A stretch of DNA of 64,000 nt from Melanopsichium pennsylvanicum (GCA_900208305.1 OAPG01000010.1:677871-741870), one strand, 5' to 3'; shown: positions 40,240-53,304, numbered from the stretch's first letter. Numbers and translations: made by a program. Notes: a model not told the origin generated them from the letters alone.

Positions 40240-43200
40240 GCTGGGCTAGCTAGCTTCGGGATCTGTCGGTGATACAGCGGACTTGCAGAGGTATGCGAGG
40301 GATGGCCTCGAAGCTTCGGAGGAAGAATTTGTCAATCGCTATGCAGCCAACAACGTGGAGGGAGGAGCGAAATGTTGTCGGCGATGGACATCAACGTTGG
40401 GAAGAGGAAGAAGAAGTTGTTGAAGCGACAAACGAAGACGAGAGAGTATTTATGAATTTTTTTTTTGTGTCGGTCCTGCGTCATCGGTGCAAATCCGAGG
40501 GTGGGTGAAACAGCTGCTTTTTCGTTAATTGGCGAAAAGAGAGGGGCGGGGGCCCGGCATCGTAGCATTCGCCATGTTTTTCGGGTCGAAGTAATCCACG
40601 ACCACACGCAAAAAAAAAAAACGCTGGACCCGCTGACAGACGAGGTCTTACTCAGAGCAAATCTTTGTCGGCTCTTGAGCCCGCGCTGATGCTGAGATAG
40701 GCGCATAGCCGGTCATCAGATGGTCCGCGACGAGCTCATGGCAACAAGAGCAGACGGTCGAATCGCGACGAGTTGCGAGCCGGATCTGGCAGTCGGTCTG
40801 ACTTAGCGTAAAACAGAACACTGTCATTTTGCCAAGACGGCAGCCAAGCAGATTTCTTCGACGATGCCAAGTTGGAGCGGAAAAGCCGATTTGGGTCAAG
40901 TACAAGAGAGGGTGAAGACGCAGACGTGCATGTTCATCTGCTGCGCGGCTCGGTTGAACGGAGAATTCTTTTGCAACTCCGTTTTCCATTTTTTATAATT
41001 TCTTTTTTCTTTGTCATAATTTTGTCTGGTTGGAGACCAAAAAGGGTCTTAAAATCAGCCTCGTCAACCAGGCTAAGCGCAGATCTACACTTGCTTGTCC
41101 TTTTCCGAGAAAAAATACTTATAAAACTTCTCCAACTTGAGCCACCATCTGACGACATGCACTACAACAATGCAACAAGCTCTCCGCAACAACATCTTCA
41201 TGGATGTCTAGCTTCTCCCACTTTGCTAGCCTTGCATCTGCCTGGTGCTCAGCAGCTCCAAATTCGCCATTCCCAGCTCGCCCAGATTGAGGATTGGGTT
41301 TGCCCTGTGCATGCAAATGGCTCCACAAAAACCTCCTTGTCGCGCTCCACAGCTTCGGCAGCGCGTGCCCACGGGGCCCTTTTTGCTTCTTGCTGTTGTC
41401 GGTGCTGCGTCTTTGCTTTTGCGCGACACCTGAACCTTTTTTTTGTTGCATGGGGTTCGTCGGCTTTCCCATCCTGGTAGTCACTTTGTTGTTCTTTGTC
41501 TCTGTCAGGCCGCTTCTACAACTCAGCGCAAGCAACGGCCCGCAACAGTTAGACCATATCTGCCTACTCATAAAGCGTTTTCTGCGCAAGGCAGAATTTC
41601 TTGACCTTTGCTCAGACTCTCCGAAGTGTTCTTTGACGTCAGGGTCAATGGCGACGACCCTGTACGCTGACCATCTCGGCACCTCGTTTCATGATCTTCG
41701 GCCAACTCCATCCCATTCGCTCACAGTTGATGCTACTCATGAAGCTCAGGAACGCTTCGGCTACATGAGACTAGAGGAAAAACAAAACCTGTGATGCTGC
41801 CATGCGGCTCTGCTCGGATCCCACTTTCCGAGGGTGGATCGGGTGTTCTTATTGCCACGTCCACACTGGACCTCACGAAACCATTTATGCTGCCCCGTAT
41901 GGTCAAATTTTGGGCTGCGCGGTCAATTTTCTTCTGTAACTTTTAATCGCTGTATTCTTCATTGCGCATCTCGTAGTCAGCGGAAAGCGCAAGCCCTGAC
42001 TTCAAAAGAGAGTGCTATACTACACAGTGCAACACTTCCGCTTTACTCTGATCCGATCATGCAGTACCACCTCCTGTCAAGGTCAAATCACACGCCAGAT
42101 GGCACTTTTGGCAAAGCCTCTGGGTTTGAATGTCTGGCTTGTTTTCAGACGTTTCGAGAACACCGGCTTGAAACTCCACAACGGTAATCTCGGAGAATAT
42201 CTTAGGCATGTGCATTATGATCAATCTCGATTTTCGCGGCCAGACCGCTTGTCTGTTGACAATAGGGCGTGGGCACCCGCGCTGTACCGCCAAAGTCGAA
42301 AGCGGACAAAAACTATTGACATCATCGCACATGGCAATGTATCCAATTTCGGATGCATGAACCGCAAGGTGCTGTCTGGCGAGTTGATACTGCCATCTGA
42401 GGATCTGCCGCTTCCCACTTGCACTGCCCGAACGGTTCGAGGCAGAGCTCGACAACACGCGAACTCTCCTGCAGTAGAGCAGGAAATGGCTCGTTGGGGT
42501 CCATCGAGACCACCCCAGAATCATCGCCCGTAGGCCCCTCCTTCCTCTGAGCGATTGCATTTCTATGGGCTTTCTTGGTCTTCTTAGTTCGGTCGATTCG
42601 GACCAGAATACCGCGAGGACGGGAGAGACGAGAATTTGAGCTTGTATGACTTCGGTATGGTTCGTTCCTACCTCGCGTGCCTGTTGCTGAAAATACAAGC
42701 CAACAAGACTCGCGGTGGCATGGTGGAGGTTGCACAGTCCATCGAAGTCATCGAGTTAATTCTGTCACAAGGCAACCCACATGGCCTTGGCAAACCATTG
42801 TCATGAATTAAAGGGGCAAAAGTCTTGTCAAACCACGGCGTCACCAAGGTGCCAAAGCGAGTTTCGCAAGGATTCGGGCACGCCGAATGCTCGGCTTCGC
42901 GCCGATAGCAGGACCTAAGGTTGAGCAAAGGCCCAGGCCATATCGCCAAGGCGTAGCTTCACGTTCGGGACAGACGGCGTTGCTCGAATAGGCGCGCAGA
43001 GCAAGACAAGCTCGTTCGTGGGACGAGAAGTCGCCCGACGCAAGATTGTTGGTGAGCAACTCATCACTCATATACAAGACAGACACATGCTGACACAGAA
43101 CGGCGCAAACAGAAGAATCAAAGGTTGCCTAACTCCTGGAGTGAGTCGCTGGCGAGCTCCCAGCCGTGGCCGTAAGGGGGCACGGATGGTCGAACGTCGC

Positions 43201-46105
43201 ATGAGAGCGAGGCGGAGTGTGCGTGAGAATTCTAGAACACAGTGCAGAGTAACCAACGTGAAGACATGACAAGAGAAAGTGCAACGCAAACAGTACGTAA
43301 ACAGGGAATGGGGCGGGAGGGTGAAAAGAAAGCTAGACCCTCGGTGCGCGATCAGCAAAAGAGATGGTGATGATAGTGTCGTAGGAGGAGCAGCTGCGGC
43401 ACTGACGGAATAATGTGATGAACGATGTGGCAGACACGTGACTGTCTCGCACGAGTGAAGCTAGCGCTCGTGAACAAGCGCTCTGCAGGCCCTCTGCGGC
43501 CTTCGTAGTTGTGGCAAGTAGAAGTTCTCAAATTTCGCCGGGCCTAAAGCGAGTCATGCAGCCTGAGCCTGCATGACTGCAGAATTAGTCTTAATCAGAG
43601 GAGGGTAGCGTGCCTCGTTGCAAGCTACAGTACATACTGTATTGCTTGGGACGGCGAAATTGATTTTTGGCTCGGAATGACCCCTGACGATGGATCGCAG
43701 AGAGATGAGGCAGATGCATGCAGGCAATTCGTTTTAAATTACATCTCGAGCTCAGCTGCGAATACAATCTTTCATAGCATGCAGGCATGTAAAACTACAG
43801 AACCAGATTGAGGGTCACGCTGGCTCGTGGTCAACGCCTTGTTTACTGAGGAGGAGAGTATTGTCCGCATGGGGCCGCTAATTCGTTCGAGAGTGGGGTA
43901 AAGCAGTCAAGCTCACGAGGCACGTTGAGGCACAGATATATCTTTCGGCGGTTCTCACTGACACATTTGTATCGACACATTCCAAGCTATGGTTGCAAAG
44001 CGACAGCAGCAATGCGGCTCGAGTGAGTGTCGAGGAGATCGCACAAGAAGCTTCATATCAAAGTGTCTGGAGTAAACTCGCTTTTGAGGCATCCACGAAC
44101 GGATGGATGCAAAGATTCGACTGGGGTGAGAGAGCTGTGATCGCTCGATGGTGAGCATGTGCTCGGATGTTAAGTTGCTTTGCTGGCTGGTTGGTCGAGG
44201 GAGACGGCTCTGTCTCCGCAAACCCTTTTCCCTCTTCGGGCGCTTCCGACAAGTCGATTTCCTCGTTCGGTTCCTTTCTCATTGCAGTTCCAATCCTATC
44301 CCTTGATCTCTTGTACCTCACGGTTTGAGCAAGTGAAAACAGCAGAATGGATTCGGCGCCGTTGCGAGGTCGCTACTCTACCCAGACAAAGCACATTTCT
44401 CGGAAACGAGGGGAAAAGGGGCGTGTAAAAACGCGTCGCAGCAGGCACGAAGGCTTCCGAGCCTTGCAACCAGCAACCGGCGAGAGGCCAAAGGCTGCAC
44501 CCAACACCCAAGGGGACAGAGCGCAGGTCGACCCCTCACGGCTCGCAACGCTCAGCCCAAATTGCCCACCGTGCCTCGCCCCTCTTTAATTTGGCCTTGC
44601 TGTTCAGCTTGAGATTGTGGTAAGACACTAAATACGGTTCCTGCCCTGCATCTCCGCCCTAGCCGCCCTGACTGCCTTGACTGCCCTGAACCAACTTTAT
44701 CTCGAGTCTCGCCCTGAGCTCCTGTTCCATATAGCGTGGACCTGTAGTCGAGCAGTGAGATGGGTTTGGGATGATTTTGTGACACACTGAGCCAGAGTGC
44801 ACAGGTAGCGACTGAGTACCGCAGGGAGTGTGTTGGTCGAGCCACTGCAGCAATTTCACAGTCAAATCCCGCATCAACTCGTGTAGTTCAAGTCATTTCA
44901 GCCAACTCCACGCCGACATCCGCTCCACTTTGATCATCACAAAGGTCGGATTCCTTCCAGTATTGTTATTGACACTCGTCTCGCTTCTGCCCAAGCTGCT
45001 CAGTCTCCCTTCTCCACAATATTGGCTTGCTTCCATCACCTCACCTCACTTCGCCTCACCGCAAGTCACCTGATCCGCCTTTAATCCATCGAGTGGCTCC
45101 GTCAACCCTGCCTTCATGCACAGGTAATTATCCAGCTTCCCACCTTCTGCGATTAGTGCGAGTCGACAAGCTCCGACACGTCGATAATCAATCTCTCGAC
45201 CAGAGTTCATACCTTGTCCATTCGACATTTTCGCCACGAGGTCATCCTTCGCTGGATGGCTGCTTCTTGGTAACCATTCTGGTCCTTTCCGCGGTTACGC
45301 CATCCACCGTTCCGACCTGCACGACTTTGCACATCGTGCCGCATCGACACACACTTCGACATCATCGAACTGCAGGGCAACACGCGACCTGCCCCACCAA
45401 TGTACGAATTGACTCGCAATTCGTCTCGCTCAAAACCCAAACCCAAAGGACACCGGATTTCGCTCAATCTCAATCTCAAGCTCACCCTACCACTACAGCC
45501 CTCGCAAGGATACAGTGCGTCCATTGTTCTCGGCGAACCAGCCTCTTTTTCCCGCTTTGTCGTTAGCTGCTCCCCATCACTGACCCCGCATTTCATCGCA
45601 GACCAGATAAGCTTTGCGCAGCTTTCAGCTTAGGCGCAGCGCACCGCTTTGACCACTCTTACCTGCGTTCGCAAACCACTTCAACACAATTCCTGCCTGC
45701 CGTACCAGATCTGGAGCGGTCCTCATCTCCACCCTTTTGACAACTCAGCCGCTCGCCTTGATTTCGAGCAAACATCTTGTTGGCAATCTTCGCTTAAGCT
45801 TCGAAAGCGCCAAGGATCATTTAGCTCGTCTCGCCACATACGCCTCTCACCGTGAAGGGTTCGAATCTCTCCACAGTCCCTCTCCGTATACTGACTCGAA
45901 CCTCAAGCGCTCGCGAGCTTCAATAGAGCATCTTTCACACCTTCTGCTTCGAAGTTGCCTGGTTTCCTCACCCAGTCCAGCCGCGCCATGCTATCGCATC
46001 CCGAATGATTCGCATCTCGATATTTTGACGTAGATTGTGGAAGTTGCGGCAGCATCCTGGGTGGTTGGCTTTCAGAAGATCCAGGCCAAGCTTTAGTCTC
46101 TCTGG
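40240..46105. other. Long intergenic region between transporter and zinc-finger gene
   Basis: Nearly 5.9 kb between two divergent genes contains no frame I can defend. The longest frames (around 41119–41682 and 42057–42698 on the minus strand) lack homology and codon bias. A dispersed repeat copy sits at 43120–43500. The part from about 44880 onward is CT-rich and may be a long transcribed leader of the zinc-finger gene. Long upstream regions are common for developmental regulators in fungi, which makes a large control region plausible. A non-coding transcript cannot be excluded. Confidence 0.45.
43120..43500. repeat. Dispersed non-coding repeat, copy B
   Basis: It matches 14665–15000 in the same orientation, with the blocks listed for copy A in the same order. 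Copy B contains extra bases between blocks. The copies lie in unrelated intergenic regions about 28 kb apart. The match ends near GCGCTCTGCA in both. Confidence 0.6.
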
Positions 46106-49100
46106 ATGGAGCAGCATCGCGCTTTCTCAACACATCCTGGTGCACTCACCAACTCCAGTGTCCACAGCAGCGCTGACGCACATTACAACATGGAGACCGC
46201 TGCACCATCCCAGCAGAACAACCTCTTCTATCACGATCCACGGCAGCAACAAGCGCCGACAAACCTTGCAATAAACTCTGGCTTTCAGCATGGTCGTCAG
46301 GGCGAAACTTACGTCCATCCATCTGTCAAGCTAGAATCGGACATGCATGCGGGTCCATCCACATCCTATCCCATACGCACCCATCAGCCACCAACGACGT
46401 CGTACCGCGAGCCTGTCTACGATGACGGGCGTCCTTTCGGCTTTGCACCTCATCCGCAAGAAGAAGTTCGCCTACCGTATGCCCAAGCACCGATCCAAAA
46501 TCAGTCCGGATATGCTGCCGCCGATCTCAGCTACGTTCCTTACCAATCCCACCTGCCTAGTCCTGCAGCAGCTATGAAGGGCGCTTCGCCAATCAACGGT
46601 CATGCACGCCCAATAGCTGGCAATGTCGATGACATGATACGGCCGGCTCCCGAGAGTCCAGATACTATGCAGCACCGCAGAAAACGAGCGAGGAAAGAGT
46701 CGCCAGATCAGGAAGATCGAGGAGCCGGTCAAGCTCAGTCCAACAGCTCTACCGAAGAAGCAAATGGAAAGTCGGAAGCCAGTGGAAATGTGACCATGTT
46801 TCAGTGCAGAGGCTTCGGAGACTGCCGCATGGTATTCACTCGAAGCGAGCATCTTGCCCGGCACGTCCGCAAACACACAGGGGAAAGACCGTTCCGATGT
46901 CACTGCGGGAAGGCATTCTCGCGTCTAGATAATCTCCGTCAGCACGCTCAGACCGTTCATGCAGATACGCCTGAGCGCAACGAGATCATGATGCAAGAGC
47001 TCTCCTCACTCCACGCTTCTCTTGCACAGTCGGCGGCTCAAGCTCAACACGCGCACGCGCAGGTTTTGGGCAAGAGCAGCTCGCCGGGTGCGTTGATAGC
47101 AAGTCACAACCACACGGGAAGGCGTGGAAAGGGAGGAGGAAAGACAAGCGCCGCTGCACGAGCCGCACGCAATACTGGAAACGATCGTTCTGGGTCTCCT
47201 TCCGTTCCGAGTCATCATCCAGCTCAAGCAGCAGACACTTCCAATCAGAGCATGTACACCCCAAACTCGGCTTATCCCGCCTACGATAGCAACAACTCTG
47301 CAGTGCCCGCTCCTGTCACCGCTGCCTTTCATGCTCTAGATCATCCTGCACCTACGGCAGTGTGGACAGGTCAAGGTGCCCAGTACGGGCACCAAGGTAT
47401 CGAACAGGCGCCCGCAAGCGCTTCTGTCCCGTACAGCCAAACCCCCGGATCCGGCGGACAACCTCTCCACGTTCCACCTCATGTCGTTCAGCAGCATACT
47501 CCTTACTTTGAATCTGAAGCCGGCTTATCCTCTCTCCGTGAGGCCGGCGCAGTCGACTACGGTGCTGCTCACGCACAATACTACTCAGAAGTTGAATTTG
47601 CTACAGACTCGAGATCAATACCTGATGGCCATGGAGAACGATATATGGCTTCCTACGACGCCTATGGTCGTGCCCACCCCGAGCATGTAGAGCGACGTGC
47701 ATCGGGACAGTTCTCTGTAGCAGGTGGTCCGCCGCAGACTTGGCGCTCCAGCGGACCGCCTCTCGAGGCAGCACTGGCCGGAAGCCAGTACTCTGGACAT
47801 GGTCCCGAACCCGCCGACTCGAACGCTCACGGTCCCGCTTTCTCTGATCCTTTCTGGCGCAATCCAAATGCCGGAATGCTGCCGCCGAACGAGGACGCTT
47901 TTCCTACACAATACCATGGCGGCTTTTCCGATGGCGAGTCACGCGAACCCGAGCAAAGGTCTCACTTCGAGTCGACCTTGTCCGCGCATTTGCATATGCG
48001 CACCCCCACCCTGGCCAGGCGCCGGCGCGCTCACAGTCCTCCTCCATCGCGGGGCAGCGTCCGTGCATCGTTCGACGCTGGATCAGCAGCTCTCCTGCCA
48101 CCACCGGGCAGCGCTCACGGACGCCCACCCGGCAGCGCACCCGGCTCTCGTCCACTGACCTCGCACAACCGACCCGTCTTGCCTCCGCTCTCGTCTATCA
48201 CCCCCGGCACGAGTCGACCCGGCACAGTTGCGGTTATGGGTGGCAGCCGTCCTGGCTCTATGGCTACACAGCGTCTGCCAAGCATTGACCAGCAGCTCAT
48301 GGCGACATCGGCGGAGCTTGATCGCGCCGAAGGGGCTAAAGGTGGCAGTAACGACCGACCCTGTACGAGCCCAGCGGGCGCCAACGCAGCAGACGTTGCT
48401 CAAGGATCCAAGCCATTCCTTCCGCCTTCCTCGTTGCGAGCAGCACGCCCATCTTTCAGCCAGCGGGGTGAATCGCGCCTGCACACAGCAACAGATTTGG
48501 CTAATCGACCCAACACCACCTCGGCTGGATGGAACAGCGAGCGGCGTCCACTCACTTCTGGTGGATCTCTGGTCGATAAATCACGCGGCTTGGTTCAAGG
48601 CAGTGTCGACGATCTTCCCCCGCTGTCATCCACGCTGGCCCTACTCGATGAGCGGAGGGATTCACGTCTATCAGAAGCACGCCGAGGCTCAGCATACGAG
48701 CCCTCCGTCTCCCTTGCTGGAGAGAGGCCTCGACTCGGCTCTTACTACGGAATTCGCGAGAGCGAGAGTGCACAGAATCGTCTGCAGACGGACAGTTCGG
48801 ATCTTCGCACAAGCCCCAGTAACAACAACAATGCGTCACCTTTCATGTTCCAACCTCCACCCCTGCCGCGAGAAAGCAGCTCTTCGTCATTGCGTCCCTC
48901 CATCGACCGACATGGCGGGCAAGACTGGCGTAGGCCAAGTTCGAGCACGGCACCGGACGCTCACATCATTTCGCGCAGGTTGGGGTCTAGCAGCGGCGCA
49001 CATCTGCCCTTCAGTGTGGAGGGGAGTGGTTCTAGACCCAGCTCCAGCAACGGCCCGGCACTTGCTACACGTGAGCTCACTTTACCTCCGCTGAGCACTG

Positions 49101-49480
49101 CTCGAGGTCCAAGTCGATCAGGATCGAGCAGCATCGCCAAAATCCTGCAGGGAGAGGACGAATATGGACCCGACCGTCGGCAGTCTAGTGACTGGTCTCG
49201 TCCGCTCACGTCGGGTGATGCACCAGCTCCTAAATTTGGAAGCAATCGCTTCGGGCGCATCTCGTCTTCCCGCGAAGGTGCCTCAAGCGATGGTGAGGAT
49301 GATCACTCGGACCGCCGTCGAAGTTTGATTGACGAGAAGACCGGATCCACAATGGAAGGGTTGATGAGGAGGCCGTCGACGAGCGCAGGTGCAGGCTCGA
49401 CTAGATTTGCACCGAGCTTTGGCAGTGACCAGGATGGATCGAGTAGTTCTATAGGTTCACGTCGTGGTGGGTTTCGTTGA
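46106..49480 (+). CDS. Large C2H2 zinc-finger transcription factor
   Basis: The intronless frame encodes 1,124 residues from [12 protein letters not shown]. Two adjacent C2H2 fingers occupy about residues 232–290. The first is [22 protein letters not shown], followed by the linker TGERP. The second, [19 protein letters not shown], has a shortened CxC spacing. This pair is typical of fungal regulators of the Adr1/Msn2 class. A basic stretch RRKRARKE upstream is a likely nuclear signal. The rest is Ser/Pro/Gly/His-rich and disordered, with repeats such as [19 protein letters not shown] near residue 680. It should bind DNA in the nucleus. The pathway cannot be told from the sequence. Its long upstream region may carry complex regulation. 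Confidence 0.88.
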   Translation: MEQHRAFSTHPGALTNSSVHSSADAHYNMETAAPSQQNNLFYHDPRQQQAPTNLAINSGFQHGRQGETYVHPSVKLESDMHAGPSTSYPIRTHQPPTTSYREPVYDDGRPFGFAPHPQEEVRLPYAQAPIQNQSGYAAADLSYVPYQSHLPSPAAAMKGASPINGHARPIAGNVDDMIRPAPESPDTMQHRRKRARKESPDQEDRGAGQAQSNSSTEEANGKSEASGNVTMFQCRGFGDCRMVFTRSEHLARHVRKHTGERPFRCHCGKAFSRLDNLRQHAQTVHADTPERNEIMMQELSSLHASLAQSAAQAQHAHAQVLGKSSSPGALIASHNHTGRRGKGGGKTSAAARAARNTGNDRSGSPSVPSHHPAQAADTSNQSMYTPNSAYPAYDSNNSAVPAPVTAAFHALDHPAPTAVWTGQGAQYGHQGIEQAPASASVPYSQTPGSGGQPLHVPPHVVQQHTPYFESEAGLSSLREAGAVDYGAAHAQYYSEVEFATDSRSIPDGHGERYMASYDAYGRAHPEHVERRASGQFSVAGGPPQTWRSSGPPLEAALAGSQYSGHGPEPADSNAHGPAFSDPFWRNPNAGMLPPNEDAFPTQYHGGFSDGESREPEQRSHFESTLSAHLHMRTPTLARRRRAHSPPPSRGSVRASFDAGSAALLPPPGSAHGRPPGSAPGSRPLTSHNRPVLPPLSSITPGTSRPGTVAVMGGSRPGSMATQRLPSIDQQLMATSAELDRAEGAKGGSNDRPCTSPAGANAADVAQGSKPFLPPSSLRAARPSFSQRGESRLHTATDLANRPNTTSAGWNSERRPLTSGGSLVDKSRGLVQGSVDDLPPLSSTLALLDERRDSRLSEARRGSAYEPSVSLAGERPRLGSYYGIRESESAQNRLQTDSSDLRTSPSNNNNASPFMFQPPPLPRESSSSSLRPSIDRHGGQDWRRPSSSTAPDAHIISRRLGSSSGAHLPFSVEGSGSRPSSSNGPALATRELTLPPLSTARGPSRSGSSSIAKILQGEDEYGPDRRQSSDWSRPLTSGDAPAPKFGSNRFGRISSSREGASSDGEDDHSDRRRSLIDEKTGSTMEGLMRRPSTSAGAGSTRFAPSFGSDQDGSSSSIGSRRGGFR

Positions 49481-50544
49481 AGGTACCTTGGCATCTACGC
49501 GTTTGCCTTCACTTGTGACAACACACCTTTCTTTCGTTCGATAACGTTCCGACGTTAAAAGGAAGTTGAACAGCAGCCGGGTTCGAGTGGCCGGTCTGCA
49601 AATAATCGCAAACCTTACGGCTTTGCCTGCTGCCGTTGGCCAGCGTGCATTCCTATGCTCGCTCTGCCTTCCTGATCTTCGGTTTCTGCATCGGAAAAAA
49701 CAAGAAGTTTCTCTTGAGGTAATTCCATGGCTCCCAATCATCAATAAGAGAATCACAGATGTCATTTGAATCATGCAAGGGCGTTGCTTCTGCTATTCCG
49801 CAGCTGACACAATTTCATGCAGGAAAACGACATGAGTTGGGCATCGAAAGCAGTCAGCATTACACAGACAATGTGGAACGGCGATCCTCGCCAAGCTGCA
49901 AGGCCATCGCCCAGATCGACTGGGTGAACTCGGTCAAGTCAAGCAAAGTACAACTACCGCAGCTGGCTCGTGCCCATTGGAAGAGCAAGAGCATTGCTTA
50001 CGGTAGGGATGCCAAAGCTGGGACCAGCCCAGACAAGCTAGCATCGCCCTCATTCCCTGCAGAGCCTGCAAAGGTTGATCGGATGGGAGATTGAACTTGG
50101 AAACATCACCAAGAACATCCGTCAGAGGCTATCCATCGTAGCGTTGCAGCAATCAAATGATCCAATTGCCAAGAATATTCGTGCCCGAACCCTTGTGAGT
50201 CAGTATGGGTGCGTTCCATCGCATGGTTTGAATATGAGGCTAATTTCATCCCCAAGGATGATCAAAGAGCGAGATTCTCCTTCATGCGAGCAGACAGTTG
50301 CACCCAACCAGCGGCTTATACTCTGCTTGCATCACGTTCAAATGGAAGCTCACTGGGCGAAAGATTTGACTCAGCAGATTCCCTCGCTATCATGACAATC
50401 GTATCTATCTATGAATCAAGGAGGAAAGTATAAGTTACTAACTCAAAACCAGATAGCAACATGGAATGACCATGATGTCACGGGCAGAAGGCAAGCAGCG
50501 CCAACAAACACAGTGTTGCATCGAGAATGACAATGTGCATTGGC
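49481..50544. other. Convergent intergenic region
   Basis: These 1.06 kb lie between the stop codons of the zinc-finger gene (+) and the TIM-barrel gene (−). Frames present have no homology or codon bias. CpG content is normal, unlike the region right of 52000. Confidence 0.45.
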
Positions 50545-51980
50545 TTACTTGCGCGCCGACACTTGAAGATTCTTGAATCCCTGCATGCTCTCTTCCAACG
50601 CAGTCTCGACAGGAAGGCGCTCCATGCTGGATGCACCATAGAAGCCAGCTAGGCCTGGCACGCGGTCGAGGACATACTGTGCATCAGAAGCAGAGGCTAC
50701 AGGACCGCCGTGTACGAGGACCATTGTGTCGGGCGAGATCTCGTGTACCTTTTTGGTGACTGTAAAGCAACGGCATCAAAGTCGTCGTGCGATGCGATAA
50801 ACAAGGGCAATAAGGTGTCAGTGATTGGCAACGCTCACATGCTAGCATGCATGTGGTCAAATCATACCCACTTTCGGCAGTCAGCTTGACACTGTCATTC
50901 AACCCCATCGCCGTCTTCGCCCCGATGCTTCCACTCGTGGTGAGCCCCATATGAGCCACAATTACATCAACGCCGACCTTGGCCATCTTCTCCGCCTCGT
51001 CCAAGTTGAACACATAGGGAGTTGTCAACAATCCCTGCCTCTTCGCTTCAATCATCAGCTCCACCTCTTTGTCGTAACCCATGCCAGTTTCTTCAAGGTT
51101 TTGGCGGAAGCTACCATCGATCAGACCAACTGTTGGGAAGTTTTGAACGCCGACAAACCCAATCTCTTTGAGTTGACGGAGGAATTTGGGAACTGATCGG
51201 AAGGGATCCGATGCACAGACACCTGCCAAGACAGGTGTGTGAGAAATGACAGGGAGCACCTCGGAGGCCATTTCGACCACGATGGCGTTAGCATCTCCAT
51301 AAGGCATAAGGCCGGCAAGGGAACCCCGACCGGCCATGCGATATCTGCCGCTGTTGTAAAGGCTGGTGGATCGAGCAGAATAAGTTCTTGTGTCAATGTT
51401 CTGTTGCTTCCGTAGCACAGACACGGCATTCGATCATCGACTTACATGATCAGATCCGCCTATGAACAAGGCAGTTGATAGAATGTCAGCTAGCCAGTGC
51501 CATTTGCTTCGCATGGTGAAACTGAACGTCGTATGCACTCACTCCACCTTTCTCGACGAACTTCGCGGTTCTTCAAGTATATCAAACATTCGAATCATCA
51601 GAAAGCAAGGGAAAAGCTTTCGTCAGTTGATGCTTCGTCCATGCTTCCAAAGACTAGTGGCCAACTTACAGACCAATACCGGCGCCAGAACCAATGATGG
51701 GCTTGCCACTTTTGACTGTGGCACGAAGCCTTTCAGCCGCTTCTCTACCGTCCTTCGGTGGCCCTGAGTATGACATGGCTGATCTAGAAGATAATAAGGA
51801 GAAAGCACTTCGAAATGAAGGGAGAACGGAGGTGCGAGGAGGGAATGCTGCAACCTTGGACTTCGGCGATGTCAGGATTCGACAACTTGCCCTGGGCGAG
51901 ACGCACCTGTGCAAGGCTGACAGCCTTTTTTGGAGTCGCCGAAAAACGTAAATCGTTGTGGGAATTTTCCCTAACACCAT
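50545..51980 (-). CDS. TIM-barrel enzyme, PEP-hydrolase-like family, five exons
   Basis: Proposed exons on the minus strand are 51670–51980, 51543–51570 (28 bases), 51446–51459 (14 bases), 50872–51362 and 50545–50759. All introns have GT–AG ends. The phases agree and give 352 residues. The joins rebuild conserved text: [17 protein letters not shown], then ADLI, then [15 protein letters not shown]. The fourth intron uses GTGGGT, which is the only donor giving the right phase, so residues there are less sure. Later motifs are [32 protein letters not shown] and [10 protein letters not shown]. This is the TIM-barrel family of Pfam PF09370, elsewhere often fused to a Tm-1-like domain but here alone. 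The first 68 residues are basic and could be a mitochondrial presequence; an internal ATG at 51776 ([10 protein letters not shown]) may be the main start. This is the last intact host gene before the telomere. Confidence 0.85.
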
Positions 51981-52073
51981 CAAAGTAGTATGATATCAAT
52001 TGCTCCATTCATACCATTGAAGAGATACTTAGAGCATTGAAATGTTGCATTGAGAGAGTGCTCAGACTGTGAA
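51981..52073. other. Short gap between TIM-barrel gene and pogo relic
   Basis: Fewer than 100 bases separate the first ATG of the TIM-barrel gene from the last recognisable pogo codon. Any promoter of that gene must therefore overlap transposon-derived DNA or lie inside the long first exon. Confidence 0.5.
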
Positions 52074-53020
52074 ATTACATTGAAACGCAAATAAATGGGT
52101 TGCTGAATGGCATACCAGTGTTGAATGCAGGGTTGGTATGTGAAAGGGGTGCATATGATGCTAGATTGCTTGGACCCAGCAAAGCAGGGTCAAGTGGCAT
52201 ACTTGGCAAACTTGGCATGATCTGAACAGGTGTGATGGGTGAAAAGCGGGCTGGAGGAGGTGCTTGGGATGGTGCCAGAGACTAATTGACCACCTCCTTC
52301 TTGCCAGCAGCCTTGTTTGCTGGCTTTGTGGTGTTTGATGCAAGCTGCTCCTGCAGTCTTTACTCCTGTCAATCCTCCAAGGCCAAGTCAAACTCAGCCC
52401 TCTCCCTCCTAAACTGCTTTCCAGTTGATCTGTCAATCAACAAGTGTTTTGAGATGACTCATTGATCTCCAGGTTCAGTTGTGGTGTTGATGAGGCTGCC
52501 AAGCAGGCCTTTTGTGTTTCAATGAGCTGCAGGCTATGATACAAGATGTCATGGGCCTTCTGCAGCTTGAGTGTGATGGCATGCTTGGTTTTCTCATTGT
52601 CAGTGCTGGACAAGACCACAAGAAGGCTGTGGAACAAGCTTGTGTCCATTGGAGTGGCAATGCATGTGCTCAAAGAGTTTCCAAATGTTGTTGATGACCT
52701 GTATCCTGGTAACTTGCATAGCACCTTGTCTGGCTCGGGTGGGATGGTCAAGCCAGCCTTTGCAAAAGACATTCCTGAGAGCAAAAGGCCTGATTTGCAC
52801 TCTATCCTTGGCACACAGGCAAGCAAAGGTGGGCTGGTCAATCTCAGCACTGGTGCAGCCAAGAGCAGCAACCAATTTGGCATATGATGCCTTGATAGGA
52901 CCAAAGAGAGAAACATCAAGTGTTAAGATAAATTGAGTTGTGTGTGCTGGAAAACATACTGGGACAGTCATAAGTTGCCAACACTTATCAATAAAGTTGG
53001 ATGAGACATGGCTGGTATGG
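52074..53020 (-). pseudogene. Pogo/Fot1-type transposase relic, C-terminal part
   Basis: The minus-strand sequence begins SHVSSNFIDKCWQ, continues through CFPAHTTQF and LDVSLFGPIKASYAKLV, then after a frame change SFAKAGLTIPPEPDKVL. This matches the second half of the DDE_1 catalytic domain and C-terminus of pogo-type (Tc1/mariner superfamily) transposases. A final stop is at 52074–52076. Frameshifts and stops break it, and CpG is almost absent. The N-terminal part lies beyond two later insertions at 62269–63170. Removing the insertions and one TATGG copy makes the two parts join in frame inside the conserved DGH…SH motif. Confidence 0.85.
53016..53020. repeat. Target-site duplication TATGG (left copy)
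   Basis: TATGG here matches TATGG at 62269–62273. The two copies flank the 370-base TG…CA element inserted into the pogo relic. The duplication is perfect at five bases. Confidence 0.85.
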
Positions 53021-53304
53021 TGTTAGGACCCTGCCTTGGTGCACCTGATGGAGGGAGGAGCCATTGCCAATTGCACCCCGCACCCACACCACCTGCGCAA
53101 CTTGTGCAACCTGCAGGAATCCCACAGCATCCACATGACCTGTGCGGTCAGTGCTGCAGCCCCCTATCTTTCCCCTACCTTCCCCTGACCTCCAGCGCCT
53201 GCCTCCCTGGAGGTTGTCAATTGTATTATGTAGCTGTATCACCCTGAGGGGAGCACTGCTCAATACAAGTAGACTATTCCTGATTGCCATCATTGTGTGG
53301 ATAC
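53021..53304. mobile_element. Solo-LTR-like element, left part
   Basis: This segment starts TGTTAGGACC directly after the TATGG duplication. Its other part, 62183–62268, ends TTCCCACA directly before the second TATGG. Together they make a 370-base element with TG…CA ends and no coding capacity, best read as a solo LTR. It was later split by the chromovirus, which duplicated GATAC. The parent retrotransposon family is not identified. Confidence 0.75.
53300..53304. repeat. Target-site duplication GATAC (left copy)
   Basis: GATAC here matches 62178–62182. The pair flanks the complete chromovirus, and five bases is the usual duplication length for Ty3/gypsy integrases. Confidence 0.95.

Noticed and set aside
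41119..41682. 187-codon minus-strand frame in the long intergenic gap
   Set aside because: There is no recognisable domain, codon use is poor and no splice context improves it.
42057..42698. 213-codon minus-strand frame in the same gap
   Set aside because: The start is not clear, there is no homology and an overlapping opposite-strand frame is similar in quality.
45857..45875. tRNA-like T-arm (GGTTCGAATCTC)
   Set aside because: I could not build a D-arm, anticodon stem or matching acceptor stem around it.
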